From assembly GCF_000283155.1 (NCBI RefSeq), contig NW_004454195.1:1737734-1801733 (forward strand): a DNA stretch of 64,000 nucleotides, written 5' to 3'. Position 1 is the first letter of the stretch. Each line of letters begins with the position of its first letter. This document shows, one piece after another, positions 46,757 through 58,330 of this stretch. The position numbers and the translations under genes are program-made. This DNA is from Ceratotherium simum simum (Eukaryota > Chordata > Mammalia > Perissodactyla > Rhinocerotidae). The notes under the pieces are model-generated. The model had not been told where the DNA came from, did not search any database, and saw nothing but the letters and a program-made list of their open reading frames with translations.

Positions 46757-46977
46757 GTGTGAGGAAGATCAGCCCTGAGCTAACATCCATGCCAATCCCT
46801 TTTGCTGAGGAAGACTGGCCCTGAGCTAACATCTCTGTGCCGATCTTCCTCCACTTCATGTGGGACACTGCCACAGCATGCCCTGACAAACAGTGCCTTG
46901 GTGCGCGCCTGGGATCCGAACCCAGGCCGCCAGCAACGGAGCGCGAGCACGTAACTGCTCAGCCACAGGGCTAGCTC
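46757..46977 (-). mobile_element. ERE SINE, long type with two tail modules
   Basis: Antisense: GTGAGGAAGATCAGCCCTGA to CCACAGGGCTAGCTC. Duplication CACCATT(T/G)TTG. Confidence 0.92.
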
Positions 46978-47120
46978 CACCATTGTTGATTTTTGCCATA
47001 ATCAGTTGGCACTATGATGGTGCAAAATGGTAATTTTCCACGTCTATCCCTTCCTCCACGTTATTAGCATTCATTTATAAGGAAGAGCATCCTGTCTCTG
47101 CCATTTATTATCTACCCGAA

Positions 47121-48083
47121 CAGTACAGACTCAACAATTCCTTTTGTTTCCAATGCTGCATAATTTGCATGCCTCTGTGATTTTCTTGAGCACTTCCTTA
47201 CTTCCCAGCACAAGACACGTTCATCTTGTAACTTCCCTATCCTAGCTTCCAGCCCTGGAATCAGCTATTGCTCCAAGGAGCCCAGGTTCCTTTCAGTGGG
47301 AAACATTAGAAATGAAGATCCTGGTCCCCTCTGTGCTCACTACTCCTGTGAAGTCTGCTTCTGTCCATCCAGCACAGATCAGCATGTATTCTAATACAAG
47401 CAAAGGAAAATCAACCTTTAACTACTGACTGTGTTTCCACATTATTTAAAGTTGCTTCCTGTTTGATGTTTAGTCACAGAATGTTCACTAAGACTCCCTG
47501 ATGCAGAAATCAAATATTAACGCTGTGGTCACGAGAACTTGGAGAAATGGACTAAACAATTTGTGAACGTGGTCTCTTCCATACTGTAGACTGGGAGGTT
47601 CAAGATCTGCCTGGTTTTATTCTGGGTACTAGAAAAGTGGCTAATAAGAGTATGCTTTTCTGCTTCCATTAATATAAAATATACCAGTCCTGTGATAAGT
47701 TCTCTATCAGAGAAAAGCAGCACACCCATTGGACTCTCCTATAGCACTAATGTGCTTTGCCTCAAACTTTCTTGACAATTTTAGGTCATATGGCTCTATT
47801 TTATTTTCCAATATGGGCTATGGTTCATCTGTTTTGAAGTTCCATAATCTTGAAATTGGGTTAAAAAAATGGAAATGTAGCATGGCATTTTAGAGCTAAG
47901 GGGGCCTAAAATTCATTAAGGATTGATCATTAATTTATATTTCTCCTTTAGCTTAATAATAGGCTTGAGTTTTAAGGTAGTCTTATCTCAAAACGGCCCT
48001 GCCTGCTTCTTTGCTTTACCTAAGTTTTTAAAACACTCAGCTAAGAATTTTTTTCATGTAAGTATCATAAACAAACTGAAGAG
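47121..48083. other. Intergenic stretch between convergent genes, nothing recognised
   Basis: Unique-looking sequence with no gene or confident repeat between the two 3' ends. Confidence 0.55.
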
Positions 48084-48335
48084 GGACTGGCCTGGTGGCC
48101 TAGCGGTTAAGTTTGCATGCTCTGCTGTGGCCGCCCAGGATTTGCAGGTTCGGATCCCAGGCACGGACCGACACACAGCTTGTCAAGCCATGCTGTGGCG
48201 GCGTCCCATATAAAGTAGAGGAAAATGGGCACGGATGTTAGCTCAGGGCCAATCTTCCTCAGCAAAAAGAGGAGGATTGGCATTAGATGTTAGCTCAGGG
48301 CTGATTTTCCTCACACAGAAAAAAACAAACCAAAA
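48084..48335 (+). mobile_element. ERE SINE, long type with two tail modules
   Basis: GGGACTGGCCTGGTGGCC head, two modules. Duplication AAACAAACTGAAGAGG. It lies about 100 bp beyond the ACOT13 poly(A) signal. Confidence 0.94.
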
Positions 48336-48427
48336 AACAAACTGAAGAGGCTTAAAATGAAAAAACAGACACCCTCACCCTGTATCTCACATGGTCTCTA
48401 TGTCCTTTTCCCCAAAGAAAGGATTAG

Positions 48428-48530
48428 GTACTTCTGGTTGTGCTAATTTATTTTGAAAATTACATTTGTTCAAGTCAAATTTACACTTGATATTCATTGT
48501 TGGGTTTCTTCAGGTGACATTGCTGTTCTC
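48428..48530 (-). other. ACOT13: ACOT13 3' UTR and poly(A) signal
   Basis: The - strand AATAAA at 48447-48452 lies 78 bases past the stop codon, so the 3' UTR appears to be only about 100 nt. The cleavage point is inferred. Confidence 0.65.
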
Positions 48531-48687
48531 TCAGTTTCCAAGGTGTTTTGTGTGTCTGCCTTGTGCAATTATTTTTCCTGTGACCTTGTTCGTCAGATCC
48601 ACAGAGGTAAATGCAAGGGTTTTTCCTTGCTTCAGAATATGTGCTGTAATCAGTATATCTTCTCCTAGTTTAGCAGGTGACATGTAC
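48531..48687 (-). CDS. ACOT13: ACOT13 exon 3 with stop (residues 90-140)
   Basis: Read on the - strand: acceptor CCTTTCAAG, one base completing the split codon, then YMSPAKLGEDILITAHILKQ through GRHTKHLGN and TGA at 48531-48533. The intron between exons 2 and 3 is 1798 bp (48688-50485) and contains no recognisable repeat. Confidence 0.94.
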
Positions 48688-50670
48688 CTTGAAAGGAAAC
48701 AAATACAGTTAACAGCAAATAACTTTTAAAAGGGAAAGTTGTGTGCATCACAGAACAGGCTTCTTATGTTACGTATTCTACTCCTAAAAAGCATTTAATT
48801 TCAGTAAGCTTTCTGATATTCAAATTTGAATGGCTGGTCCTGACCAAGTTCCATCTTACCCATTCCTTATCCACACAAGTTTCTTTTCCCATAAATATGA
48901 GAAAGGATTTTCACCCCCCTTTTTTTCTTTTAAGTTTCCCACTTCATATTTATTTGGGGCTGGTGAAAGATTTCCTCTAGCTTTCATTTTAATCTGCTTT
49001 ACTTCCTAGGTGAAGTATTACTTGATGTCTACATCTTGTCATATCAATATTTAGAATTTACTTAACTCCAAAATGGCTTAATATAAGAATTATAGGGAAT
49101 TAATATGAGCTCCTTCCTTACAATCCTGGTGATGAATTGTACATACATATATACATGCATATGTTATATCCACTTCCTACCCACTTGTAATAAGCTTTCA
49201 TTCATTTACTTTTGAAATATCTCTAGTAAATCTTTGAGACTATGTCCTAGTTTCTGTTCAAGTGAATTGATTTTTGCAGCTCAGGCAGCTCTTGATGGTG
49301 ACCAGTACTTTTGGCAACACATACTTTGAAAGGCCTAAACTATGTTTGGCTTATTAAAAATTCTTAGGGTTGTGAAACCAGCAGTATCTTAGAAGATCAT
49401 GAAATGCAGCGTGAGGTTTGAAGATCTCTCTGCTCTTAACTGAGGCTCTTGTGGCAAAGCAGAGTCATCCTCTGGTCTTACCCTTCATCACATGCCATAA
49501 GGACTGCTGAATATGCTCACCAGGACAAGCAGACCCTTTCCTTTTTGTACATTTTAATTTCAAAAGAACACTTGCATCTTGTCCTGTGATTTGCTTATTG
49601 CAACCCTCAATTTATTTCCATAGTAAAGAGGGACTGAATGTTTCTTAAGTTAAACTAATAAAAGATTTAGATTGTTTAAAAACCTGATAACTGACATTAT
49701 TTACATTGCCCTTATGTCACATAACTGGCTTTCCCACCCTAACCCCTGCCTGTCCCCTCAACAAAAATCATTTTTCTGTTGCTTAGGTGGAAAAAGCAAT
49801 TGTCTTGAAACTAAATTCCTGGGCCCTGCACTCTTTAATGAACAGGACTGGCAACAGTACTAGTTAACGTTGGAATTGAATTTTGTACATTTGGAAACGT
49901 CAGACCCATGCAGGCATTTTTACAACAGTGACACCCTGACTTCTGGGGTTCTGCTCTCTGATCATGTAGTTTAAACCTACAGAGCATGTCTGTGCAGTTG
50001 CAGGGAGAGATGCAGAATTGCAAAACTAACTGGACATTTGTGTTCACCTTGTCACAAGGAGATGACAACATATATATGAAGGTTTCTCCAACTTTTCTGT
50101 GAATTTTATTCAGGCTTTTCTCTATATGTACTCAACACAACCCTCATAAGACATCTGTACAAGTGGCACTTTTAAGAGTGACGAGGCATGAGTTTGTGAT
50201 GATTTTTTTCCCCACCCATGTACATATTAGAAGCTGAATGTTTGCTTTTTTGAATGTTTAGATCATTCCCCCCTTTACTACTGATATATACTACACTTGG
50301 AAATTAGTTCTTCTGGTTCTAAATTCTAAGGCCATGGAATATTTCAGGGCAAATCTATAGCCACACTTCAGGATGACCAACTAAGGGCGCCTCATGCCTT
50401 ATGTTATATATGTGTTTAGTCTCAGTTGTTTGAAATGAGTTATCACATTAAAAAGAGTTACTTGGAGTACAGTTTGGATACATACGCTATGTTCATGTCG
50501 ACACTGACTCCAGGGACTCCCCTCTCTGTGAATAGCAGAGCCATTGTTGATATGTTATCCACTAAGGTGGCTATCATACCCCCATGGAGAGTGCCCATTT
50601 TATTGGTATGCGCCTCTTCTACTTTCATTTCACAAATCACTTTCCCAGGAGTAGCAGAGACAACAGTTAT
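48531..50670 (-). CDS. ACOT13: ACOT13 (THEM2) acyl-CoA thioesterase, last two coding exons (partial gene)
   Basis: Two - strand exons join to code for the last 113 of 140 residues of acyl-CoA thioesterase 13. This small hotdog-fold enzyme hydrolyses medium- and long-chain acyl-CoA. It is known as a mitochondria-associated homotetramer that binds phosphatidylcholine transfer protein. Assuming the usual 27-residue first exon, the catalytic residues of the human enzyme are all present: Asn50 (in HTN), His56-Gly57 (in TLHGG), Asp65 (in LVDNIS) and Ser83 (in GVSVDM). The C-terminus GRHTKHLGN is intact and followed by TGA. Exon 1 (start codon and N-terminal helix) is not found and must lie beyond position 64000. 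The gene is convergent with C6orf62. No disabling change is seen, so it is probably functional. Confidence 0.95.
48688..50485 (-). other. ACOT13: ACOT13 intron 2
   Basis: 1798 bp, GTATGT to TTTCAAG on the - strand. No repeat or gene is recognised inside. Confidence 0.9.
50486..50670 (-). CDS. ACOT13: ACOT13 exon 2 (residues 28-89, hotdog core)
   Basis: Read on the - strand: acceptor TTCGTTCTAG, then ITVVSATPGKVICEMKVEEA onward to VDMNI plus two bases of the next codon, then donor GTATGT. It is 185 nt, entering in phase 0 and leaving after two bases. It contains Asn50, His56, Gly57, Asp65 and Ser83. Confidence 0.94.
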
Positions 50671-51569
50671 CTAGAACGAAAAAAAAAAAAAAAGAATTTT
50701 GAACATTCTGTGGTATTAGAAAAGCCCAAACAGCCCATCAAGAACTATCATTGGATTAAACTGAGTTACCTCAAAAAAACTGATTCAGAAATTCAAGTAT
50801 GTTACCAATCTCTCTATAGTAGAAACTAACACTTATGTAAATTGTTTAAGGAATATTTAGGGAAAAATAGTAGTTTTTACTAATCGCCACTCCTCTGCAG
50901 AAATCAAACCTTTCATCTGAGCTTTTCGGCCTTATGTACAACAACTTGGCATTTCTTAACGTCTCCTTAGAAATTTTGCACCCACAAAACCAGCCGGTCC
51001 CTGTGATCTGTTAAGTCATCACAGCTTTAATTTGCAGGTTCCTAAGTTTTTGCACAGAGTACTTTTTAAAATAACTTCCATACTGAATGGTTTAAAACAA
51101 TTTTAAAAACAGACTGGAAGACATTCAGTAATTCAATGAGTTACCAGAATTAATATGCTTATACCATAAATCCATTTTAATATAAAATAAAAAGTTTAAC
51201 AGCAGAATCCAGCAAAGTTAAATTGCTGTTTTTAAGGTCCTGCCCCATTTAGAGTATCATAATGAAAAGAATTACATGAAAGATAAAACGTGGAACACTG
51301 AATTTAAAATTCTGTATCAAACATCTTTAAAAAGGACATTTATAGAAAAAGAATAGAAATGTGTTCCTTACATCCTATCTAAATTACTAGGAGAAAACAT
51401 CATAGTGTATTTAGAAGCTGGAGCTGAACTATGAATGGAATGTGCTGTGTCCAGCAACAGTAATTGTCGCCATCACTAGAGGTGTTCAGGCAGAACATGG
51501 ATGAATATTTGGTGTGTCTGTTGTATTTGGGGGTGGTGCAATGTCTCAAGCGTTAAATGGGTAGTTAGA

Positions 51570-51765
51570 TTCTAGGTAACTACCATTTATTGAGCACTTT
51601 CATATGCCAGGCACTGTGCCAAACACTTTACACATACTATATAATAAGGAAGGGACAATTTCCACTTTGTAGGTGACTCAAATTCAGAGTGGTTTATTCT
51701 CAAGGTCACCCAGGATGTGACAGAACTGAGATTTAGATCTAGGTCTGTCTACCTTCACGTTTCCC
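51570..51765 (-). mobile_element. MIR SINE, antisense
   Basis: TTTATTGAGCACTTTCATATGCCAGGCACTGTGCC and CAAGGTCACCCAGGATGTGACAGAAC. Confidence 0.82.
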
Positions 51766-52049
51766 TAGTCGCTAACTATAAAGTCTGTAGTCACCCACCA
51801 CGAACACATTTCAGTTTCACAAACCACAACTTCAGTGGTTTTGCTATTGTTTTCCCCTAGAAGGCCCTGAAATAAAACAGAAACTGAACCATATGATATA
51901 AACCATCCTAAACAATATCAGGTTATGTTTTGCCTAACAGATAAATCAACGGAAAAATAAATGTTAGAACAGGATCAAATCTATTTATACAATAAATGAT
52001 TTAGCCACAAGATGTCCTCATAAACTAATAACACACACCAAGCAGCCCT

Positions 52050-52345
52050 AAGGCTTAACTCACCTAACTGAGGCGTTTGCGTGAGCATATCAAGCATTGA
52101 CAATGTAAAGATGAATGAGATTGACTCCCTGCTCTTAAGGGGTCCACAGTCTAAAGGAAGAGACATACACACACTACTGAAGTGCAGGGAATTACTACAG
52201 ATAGGATAAATACCGGGTGCTTCAAGTGAGGCTATCTAACTTTAGAAAAGTATATATTGTCAGGGACGAGACATTAGGAGCAGCTTCCTGGGGAATGACA
52301 TTCAAGTCTTGAAGGACAGGCAGGAAAAAAACCAGGCAGTTCAGG
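52050..52345 (-). mobile_element. L2 LINE fragment, antisense
   Basis: GACTCCCTGCTCTTAAGGGGTCCACAGTCTA and CTTCCTGGGGAATGACATTCAAGTC. Confidence 0.65.
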
Positions 52346-52934
52346 AAATAGAATCAAATATGAAAGCCTCATAGACACCAAAGGGAGTTTAGTGTAATTT
52401 TAAGGCACGGTGTGTTTAGTAGAGGTCAGTTCTTAAAGTTTCATTTGATCATCTAACTTTGGCTGGGATGACAAAAAGTAAAACAAAGGTCAATTGGATC
52501 TTCTACTGCAGAATACTGTTTTTAATTGTTTTTATTTTTCGTTTTCCCAATTCGAAAGGCCAAAGGACATACTAATATACAAAATTGGTTTAAAATGTAC
52601 ATTGGAATAGAGATAATTTCATACTGGTCAGCCTGATATGGCAAGAGAAATGCCTTCACATGTTGCCAATTCTTGTCTCCCTAAGAAAATAAAGGAATTA
52701 AGCCAATGGAAGATAAAGATAAAGGAATGTCCTACCCAACCTCCCAGAACTAATAAATACTCTTGTGGGTGAAGAGGCCAATGCAGAGCTAAGCTCTCTT
52801 TGATGAAGAAGGCGGGTAGGGGGAAGAACACTGTAAAAAGGAAAATAGATCTTAGCCTCTGCAATATTGTGACTTATAAGAAATATGTTTGATCATTCAG
52901 ATGATCAAAATATATTTCTCACATATATTTGGCC
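52346..52934. other. ACOT13 intron 1 segment, nothing recognised
   Basis: No exon or confident repeat. Confidence 0.55.
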
Positions 52935-53720
52935 TTAGTCCACAGTTCCTGGCTCATAGCTCCCAAAACCCTTGGAATTTCCTAATTGTTGAGAGTGACA
53001 AAGGTGTCCTTTGCATGTTAATGAGGTGACTTTGGAAAGCACCTAATGATGGTGGCTTGTTGCCAGTGGAGCCAACCATGTGATTAGAGGGTTGGAACTT
53101 TCAGTCCCACCCCCTTGACCTCCAGGGAGGGGAGAGGGGCTGGACATTGAGCTCCATCCCCAAAATGGCCAATGATTTAATCAACCATGCCTATGTAATG
53201 AAGCCTCAAAAAAACCCCAAATGGATGGGGTTTGGAGAGCTTCCAGGTTCGTGGACATATGCAGGTCTGGGAGAGTGGCCCACCCATCCAGAGAGGGCAT
53301 GGAAGCTCTGCGCCCTTTCCCCATACTTTGCCCTATGCATCTCTTCCACCTGGCTGATCCTGAGTTACATCCTTTTATAATAAACTGGTGATCTAGTAAG
53401 TAAAATGCCTCTCTGAGTTCTGTGAGCCGCTCTAGCAAATTAATCAAACCCAAGGAGAGGAGGTCATGGGAATTTTCGATTTATAGCCAATTGGTCAGAA
53501 GTACAGGTAACAATCTGGACTTGGGACTGGCATCTGAAGGGGGCAGGTAGTCTTGTAGGACTGAACCCCTAACCTGCGGAATCTGATGCTGTCTCAGATA
53601 GCGTCAGAATTGAGCTGAATTGTTAGGATACCCAAGTGGTACCTGAAGCATTGGTTTGCAGGTGTGGGGAATGCTCCCTGCCCCATGTTGGAACTGGGTC
53701 CAGGAATCCAAGAGTCTCAG
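52935..53720 (+). mobile_element. ERVL-type solo LTR
   Basis: GACATTGAGCTCCATCCCCAAAATGGCC, CCTTTTATAATAAACTGGTG and CTGTGAGCCGCTCTAGCAAATTAATC match an ERVL-class LTR with its poly(A) signal. Edges are approximate, and no internal viral genes are present. Confidence 0.75.
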
Positions 53721-53754
53721 TCAAGATATGGGCCACAGGGGGCACACTTGTTTA

Positions 53755-53915
53755 TTTGGTTATTAACTTTAGCTAACTTTGTGTTAGAGACCATGCTCAG
53801 CAACTTGACAAGCACTGTCTCAATCTTCACAAATCTTTGAAGTGGATACTATTACTATCTCCATTTGACTCAGAGGTCTCAGATTTAACCACTATGCAAA
53901 ACAGCCTCCCCTCAC
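53755..53915 (-). mobile_element. MIR SINE fragment, antisense
   Basis: GACAAGCACTGTCTCAATCTTCACAAATC and ACTATTACTATCTCCATTTGAC. Confidence 0.6.
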
Positions 53916-54691
53916 ATCTCACCTGGACTGCTGCAGACAACTAGGCCCTGATTCATTAAGTGTCTTGTGGGAAGATGGGTGTGTAACATTTTATGATGCC
54001 ATGGGGCCAGAAATATATCTGCCATGGCCCCAAGAATACAGAGAATTGCCTAGATACATTCCATTCCCAGGATCCTACAGGTTGGGTGACTGCAGTAGAT
54101 TGGCAAGAACTTTTATGGCTCAGCCCAGCCCGACACAGTGGGCTCCTCAGTTTATCATAAAAATTGTGTTACATGTGCACACACACACAATCATCTGTCC
54201 CTTTTCTATATGGCCTGCAATGTGCTGTCTCTTCCCTGCACCTCATGCATTCACATGAGTTTATATCACTCATGCTACCACAGCACCTTACTCTCCAACC
54301 CCACATATCTAGGCTTAAATTCCATCACAGACAGACGTACTTCAGGTGACAAACACACAGTCTCCCCTTTCCTCAATTTACTGAAAAGTAAAGACAGTGA
54401 GAAGGGATGCCTAATAATAAACAGCAATGAAGAAGATGGTCCCTAATAGGAAGCTCTGTCCAGAACCCAGAATTCTCCCTAGGCCTTAATGTTTCAGATC
54501 ATTCTGGTCTTTAAGAATCATCACCCTTACTGTGACTGCTGCTGATTGCCGTGCAGCTCACCACACTGCCTCTGCTAACAGATAAAGAAATGTATGTCTC
54601 TGGCTCAGTAAGGGTGTCTGTCTGTAATGGGTCTAAGGGGCAGGAGTGGCACATGGCATGAGAAAATGTTTGTATATAAAAATGTGAGTTG
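53916..54691. other. ACOT13 intron 1 segment, nothing recognised
   Basis: No exon or confident repeat. The 97- and 102-codon frames here lack any recognisable similarity. Confidence 0.55.
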
Positions 54692-54899
54692 GGGGCCAGC
54701 CCCGTGGCTTGGCAGTTAAGTGCGCGCGCTCTGCTGCTGGTGGCCTGGGTTCGGATCCCGGGTGCGCACCAAGGCACCGCTTCTCCGGCCATGCTGAGGC
54801 CGAGTCCCACATACAGCAACTAGAAGGAAGTGCAGCTATGACATACAACTATCTACTGGGGTTTTGGGGGGAAAAAAATAAATAAAATCTAAAAAAAAA
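54692..54899 (+). mobile_element. ERE SINE, short type, first of a pair
   Basis: GGGGCCAGCCCCGTGGC head to CTACTGGGGTTTTGGGGGG. GTGAGTTG flanks it on both sides (54684 and 54900). Confidence 0.94.
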
Positions 54900-54907
54900 G
54901 TGAGTTG

Positions 54908-55158
54908 GGCCAGCCCGGTGGCATAGTGGTTGGGTTTGCACGCTCTGCTGGGCAGGCCGGGGGTCACAGGTTTGGATCCCGGGCGTGGACTGACACACTG
55001 CTTGTCAAGCCATGCTGTGGTGGCGTCCCATATAAACTAGAGGGAGATGGGCATGGATGTTAGCCCAGGGCCAATCTTCTTCAACAAAAAGAGGAGGATT
55101 GGCAACGGATGTTAGCTCAGGGCTAATCTTCCTCACCAAAAAAAAAAAAAAAAAAAAG
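54908..55158 (+). mobile_element. ERE SINE, long type, second of a pair
   Basis: GGCCAGCCCGGTGGCATAGT head, two modules. It follows GTGAGTTG directly and is followed by GTGAGCC. Confidence 0.93.
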
Positions 55159-55564
55159 TGAGCCAACCAAGAAAGGAGACGGAATATGAAAGACCATACA
55201 TATATACAAAAGCCCAGAGAACAGACAATTATTAGTGGATGAGAACTGTGTATTTGTGAAAGAGGCTGTTTTCAAGCAATTTGCCCTGACAACGCACGCA
55301 CATTGCTGACATCATCTACGACACAGGGCAGATACCAGAAGGACAGCGTATGAATGCGCACCTTCATATAAGCAGGAAAGGAGGTGAAAAGAGCAAGAAG
55401 ACAGGAAGTGCAGTGTAATGGGGTGGAAACAGCAACACAAAAAGATGAAAATTATGTTAAGGGGCTGGAAAGGGGCATATGCTATAGAAGTACTGTGGTT
55501 CAAGCATGTTGCTGTATCAGTCCAACATTTTGGTTTTATAATAAATGTGTGTTTTAGCAGTTTC

Positions 55565-55745
55565 ATTACACAGGTGGCTACAGACCAATGGTTAAGAGCA
55601 TTAGCTCTGGAGCCCGGCCTAGGCAAGATCCTTAAAAGAGGCTTCCCCCTCTGCAAAGTGGAGGTAATAGCGCTGCCCTCATAGGGTTTTGTAAAGATTA
55701 AGATAAAATTCAAATTCAGAAGTTAGAATGAGACCTGGTGTATCA
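55565..55745 (+). mobile_element. MIR SINE with internal deletion
   Basis: AATGGTTAAGAGCATTAGCTCTGGAGCC and CCCTCATAGGGTTTTGTAAAGATTAAG are MIR; part of the centre is missing. Confidence 0.75.
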
Positions 55746-55899
55746 TAGGCAATCAAAACATTTTAACTCTCATCCTTATCAAAGCTGTGACTCTAGAACA
55801 CAACCATCAAACTGAAAGTTGATTTGCCCTGGGTTTTCTTAAAATTGCCCAAGTCGAACGGTTTCTATTGTCAAGGTCAATGATGACCCAAAATTACTA

Positions 55900-56135
55900 A
55901 ATTTATCAGATACTTTTCAGCCCTTCCCTTACTTGACCTCTCAGCATTTCATGACATCTAAACCTTTTCCTGATTTTTCCTTAACTCCCATGTCGACACC
56001 TTCTCCTGGTTTTCCTCTGCCTCCACAGTCTCCTTTGCTGGCTCTTACTCCGCGATGCCCACCAGGAGTCTTAGGGGCAACTAATCATTCAGACTCGCAA
56101 GACGACCAAAGGCCACATTCTGTGTCCTTTCACTC
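55900..56135 (+). mobile_element. L2 LINE internal fragment
   Basis: ACCTTCTCCTGGTTTTCCTC and ACAGTCTCCTTTGCTGGCTC are typical L2 ORF text. Confidence 0.65.
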
Positions 56136-56164
56136 AGAAGCGTAGAGGTCAGGTTCTCTACAGT

Positions 56165-56395
56165 TAGGCATTATAATGTAGGGTTACCAGCATGGACTTT
56201 GGAGCAGATAACTTGGGTTTAGATCCCACTTACCAGCTATCAGACCTTAGAAAGTTAAGCTTCAATTTTCTCACGTGTAAAGTGGGGATAATAATAGTAC
56301 CTACCTCATCGGGTTTTGTGAGGATTAAATGAAATAATCTAGGTAAAATAAAGTATTAGTGTAGTGTCTGGCTCAAAGTGCTCAATAAATGTTAG
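56165..56395 (+). mobile_element. MIR SINE, near full length
   Basis: GGACTTTGGAGCAGATAACTTGGG, GTAAAGTGGGGATAATAATAGTACC and CAATAAATGTTAGTTATTA. Confidence 0.88.
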
Positions 56396-57068
56396 TTATT
56401 ACTGAAAATGCCAAAACTGTGCAAGTGACTCCTGCCCACCTGCTTTTCTTCTTGCAATCAGAACTTTCACTCTGCTTTACAGGCTTGAGGAAACACTGGA
56501 TATCCAGGTGCTTTTCTGAAGGTGAATATGATCCTGTCAGATCCCTGCCTTCCACTCTTTGGTTCAGTTTCTCTCTGAGCATACCCCCGTGTACCTGATT
56601 GTACAAATCCCAGCTACCAGATAAACAGCAAAGTCCCCTAATATTAGTGCTCAAGATGGATGTAGTATAAAGCAGCTCTAGGCGGGGAGAGGGAGAGGGA
56701 TGTATCTAACGGGTGATGCAAGTCGTGACCAATTTAAAATGACTGCGTAAAAGGTCTTCTCAGGGCAAACAGCCTAATATGTAAAACTGCCCCAAACCCT
56801 GAAGTCATCATTCTTCTTCCTCTCATATCTCACTATCCAATCCATCAGTAAGTCCTGTCAGCTCTACCTTCAAATATTTCCAGAATCCCAGTCACTTCCC
56901 TAGCCCCCATCCACCTACTCAGGATACTTCCACTCTGGTCCAAGCCACCATCATTTCTCTGCAGTTGTTACAATTGCCCCCCAACTTATCTCCCTACTTC
57001 TGCCCTTACCCACCTAATATCTATTCTCAATATTAGCAACAAGAATGCTCCTTTAAGAATACAAGTCA

Positions 57069-57369
57069 AGGGCCGGCCCTGTGGCTTGGTGGTTAAGTGC
57101 GCGCGCTGCGATGCTGGTGGCCCGGGTTCGGATCCCGGGTGCGCATCGAGGCANNNNNNNNNNNNNNNNNNNNNNNNNNNNNNNNNNNNNNNNNNNNNNN
57201 NNNNNNNNNNNNNNNNNNNNNNNNNNNNNNNNNNNNNNNNNNNNNNNNNNNNNTGAGGCCGAGTCCCACATACAGCAACTAGAAGGATGTGCAGCTATGA
57301 CATACAACTATCTACTGGGGCTTTGGGGGGAAAAAATAAAATAAATAAAATCTTTAAAAAAAAAAAAAG
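57069..57369 (+). mobile_element. ERE SINE, short type, containing the assembly gap
   Basis: GGGCCGGCCCTGTGGCTTGG head and CTACTGGGGCTTTGGGGGG end around the N run. Duplication GAATACAAGTCAA on both sides. Confidence 0.94.
57154..57253. other. Assembly gap, 100 N
   Basis: Exactly 100 N interrupt an ERE SINE between its GAGGCA and TGAGGCCGAG segments. The other ERE copies have about 18 bp there, so the gap size is a placeholder. Confidence 0.98.
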
Positions 57370-57999
57370 AATACAAGTCAAATTATGTCACTCTTCTGTT
57401 CAAAACCCTCTAATGGTCACCTCCTAACTCGCTCCCTTGGGGTTCCCCCTCAAATCCCACAAGCACGCAGTGTGGTAAGTCTCAGGGCCTTCACATTTGC
57501 TGTTCCCCTGCCTTGAAGGGGCAGGTTAAGTCTTCAGAGAATATTTAATTAAATTCCTCTTTGCTCTTCTCTAGGGCCTTGAAGGGGAACACTCCTCGCC
57601 TTTGACTATCACATTATTTAAAATTGAGCTTTCAAAAAAGAACTCCACAAGAATAAAAACTTGAGGGAAAAAATATTTAAACTCTCCTATCCTAATACTC
57701 TCTATCCTTGGTCTCTGCTTTATTTGCTTTTATAGCACTTATCACCATCTAACATACGATATATTTTATTTACTTCTTTTGTTTAGTGTTTGATTTACTA
57801 CACTGAAATATAAGTTCCATGAGTGGGAGGACTTTTGTCAGTCTTGTTCACTGGTATATCTCCGGTGCCTAGAATGGTGCCTGGCACACAGTAGGCATTC
57901 AAACGTTTGTTGAATGAATGAATACATTCAAATCTGAAGGTCAACTAGGAGCATTCTATAACAATATGCCTAACATTTAGGGCTTCAGCAACTGACAGA

Positions 58000-58330
58000 A
58001 CAAACTACAGGGAGCATCTTCTATGTGAAAGGCATTCTATAGGCACCTTCCACAAGGCACTGACAAATGCTTATTAAGCATCTACTATGGACTTGCTCCC
58101 AAAGAACTATCAGTATGGAGAGAGAAGGTAGATAAATCAACAGATATTTTTAACACTATACACTAAGTCCTATAGCAAAAGTTAGCCAAGGTATAGAAGT
58201 GGATCAGAGGAAGACAGTAGGGGATGTCAGGGAAGGCTTTTCACGGACAGTGGATGCCATCTGAAAAGGACTTGGAAGGATAGGAGTGTAAATGGGGGGC
58301 AACTGGGGCAAGGGCAGAGGATCCAAAAAG
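58000..58330 (-). mobile_element. L2-like fragment, antisense
   Basis: AAGCATCTACTATGGACTTG and GTCAGGGAAGGCTTTTCACGG resemble a reversed L2. Confidence 0.55.

Larger units (their letters stand above)
45750..47120 (-). mobile_element. Old L1 3' region, antisense, split by two EREs
   Basis: TGTCTGAACCATTTGAGTTTGCATAC and CCATAATCAGTTGGCACTATGATGG belong to an old L1 3' region. It lies between the two convergent genes. Confidence 0.65.
56780..57935 (+). mobile_element. L2 LINE, 3' half, split by ERE
   Basis: GAAGTCATCATTCTTCTTCC through GTCAAATTATGTCACTCTTCTG to GTAGGCATTCAAACGTTTGTTGAATGAATGAAT, the canonical L2 3' end. The ERE at 57069-57369 interrupts it. Confidence 0.85.

Noticed and set aside
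46440..46778. 112-codon + strand frame
   Set aside because: It lies in antisense L1 sequence and runs into an ERE. No similarity to a known protein.
54138..54446. 102-codon + strand frame in non-repeat sequence
   Set aside because: Composition and lack of similarity suggest chance. It overlaps other frames of the same length and has no splice or promoter support.
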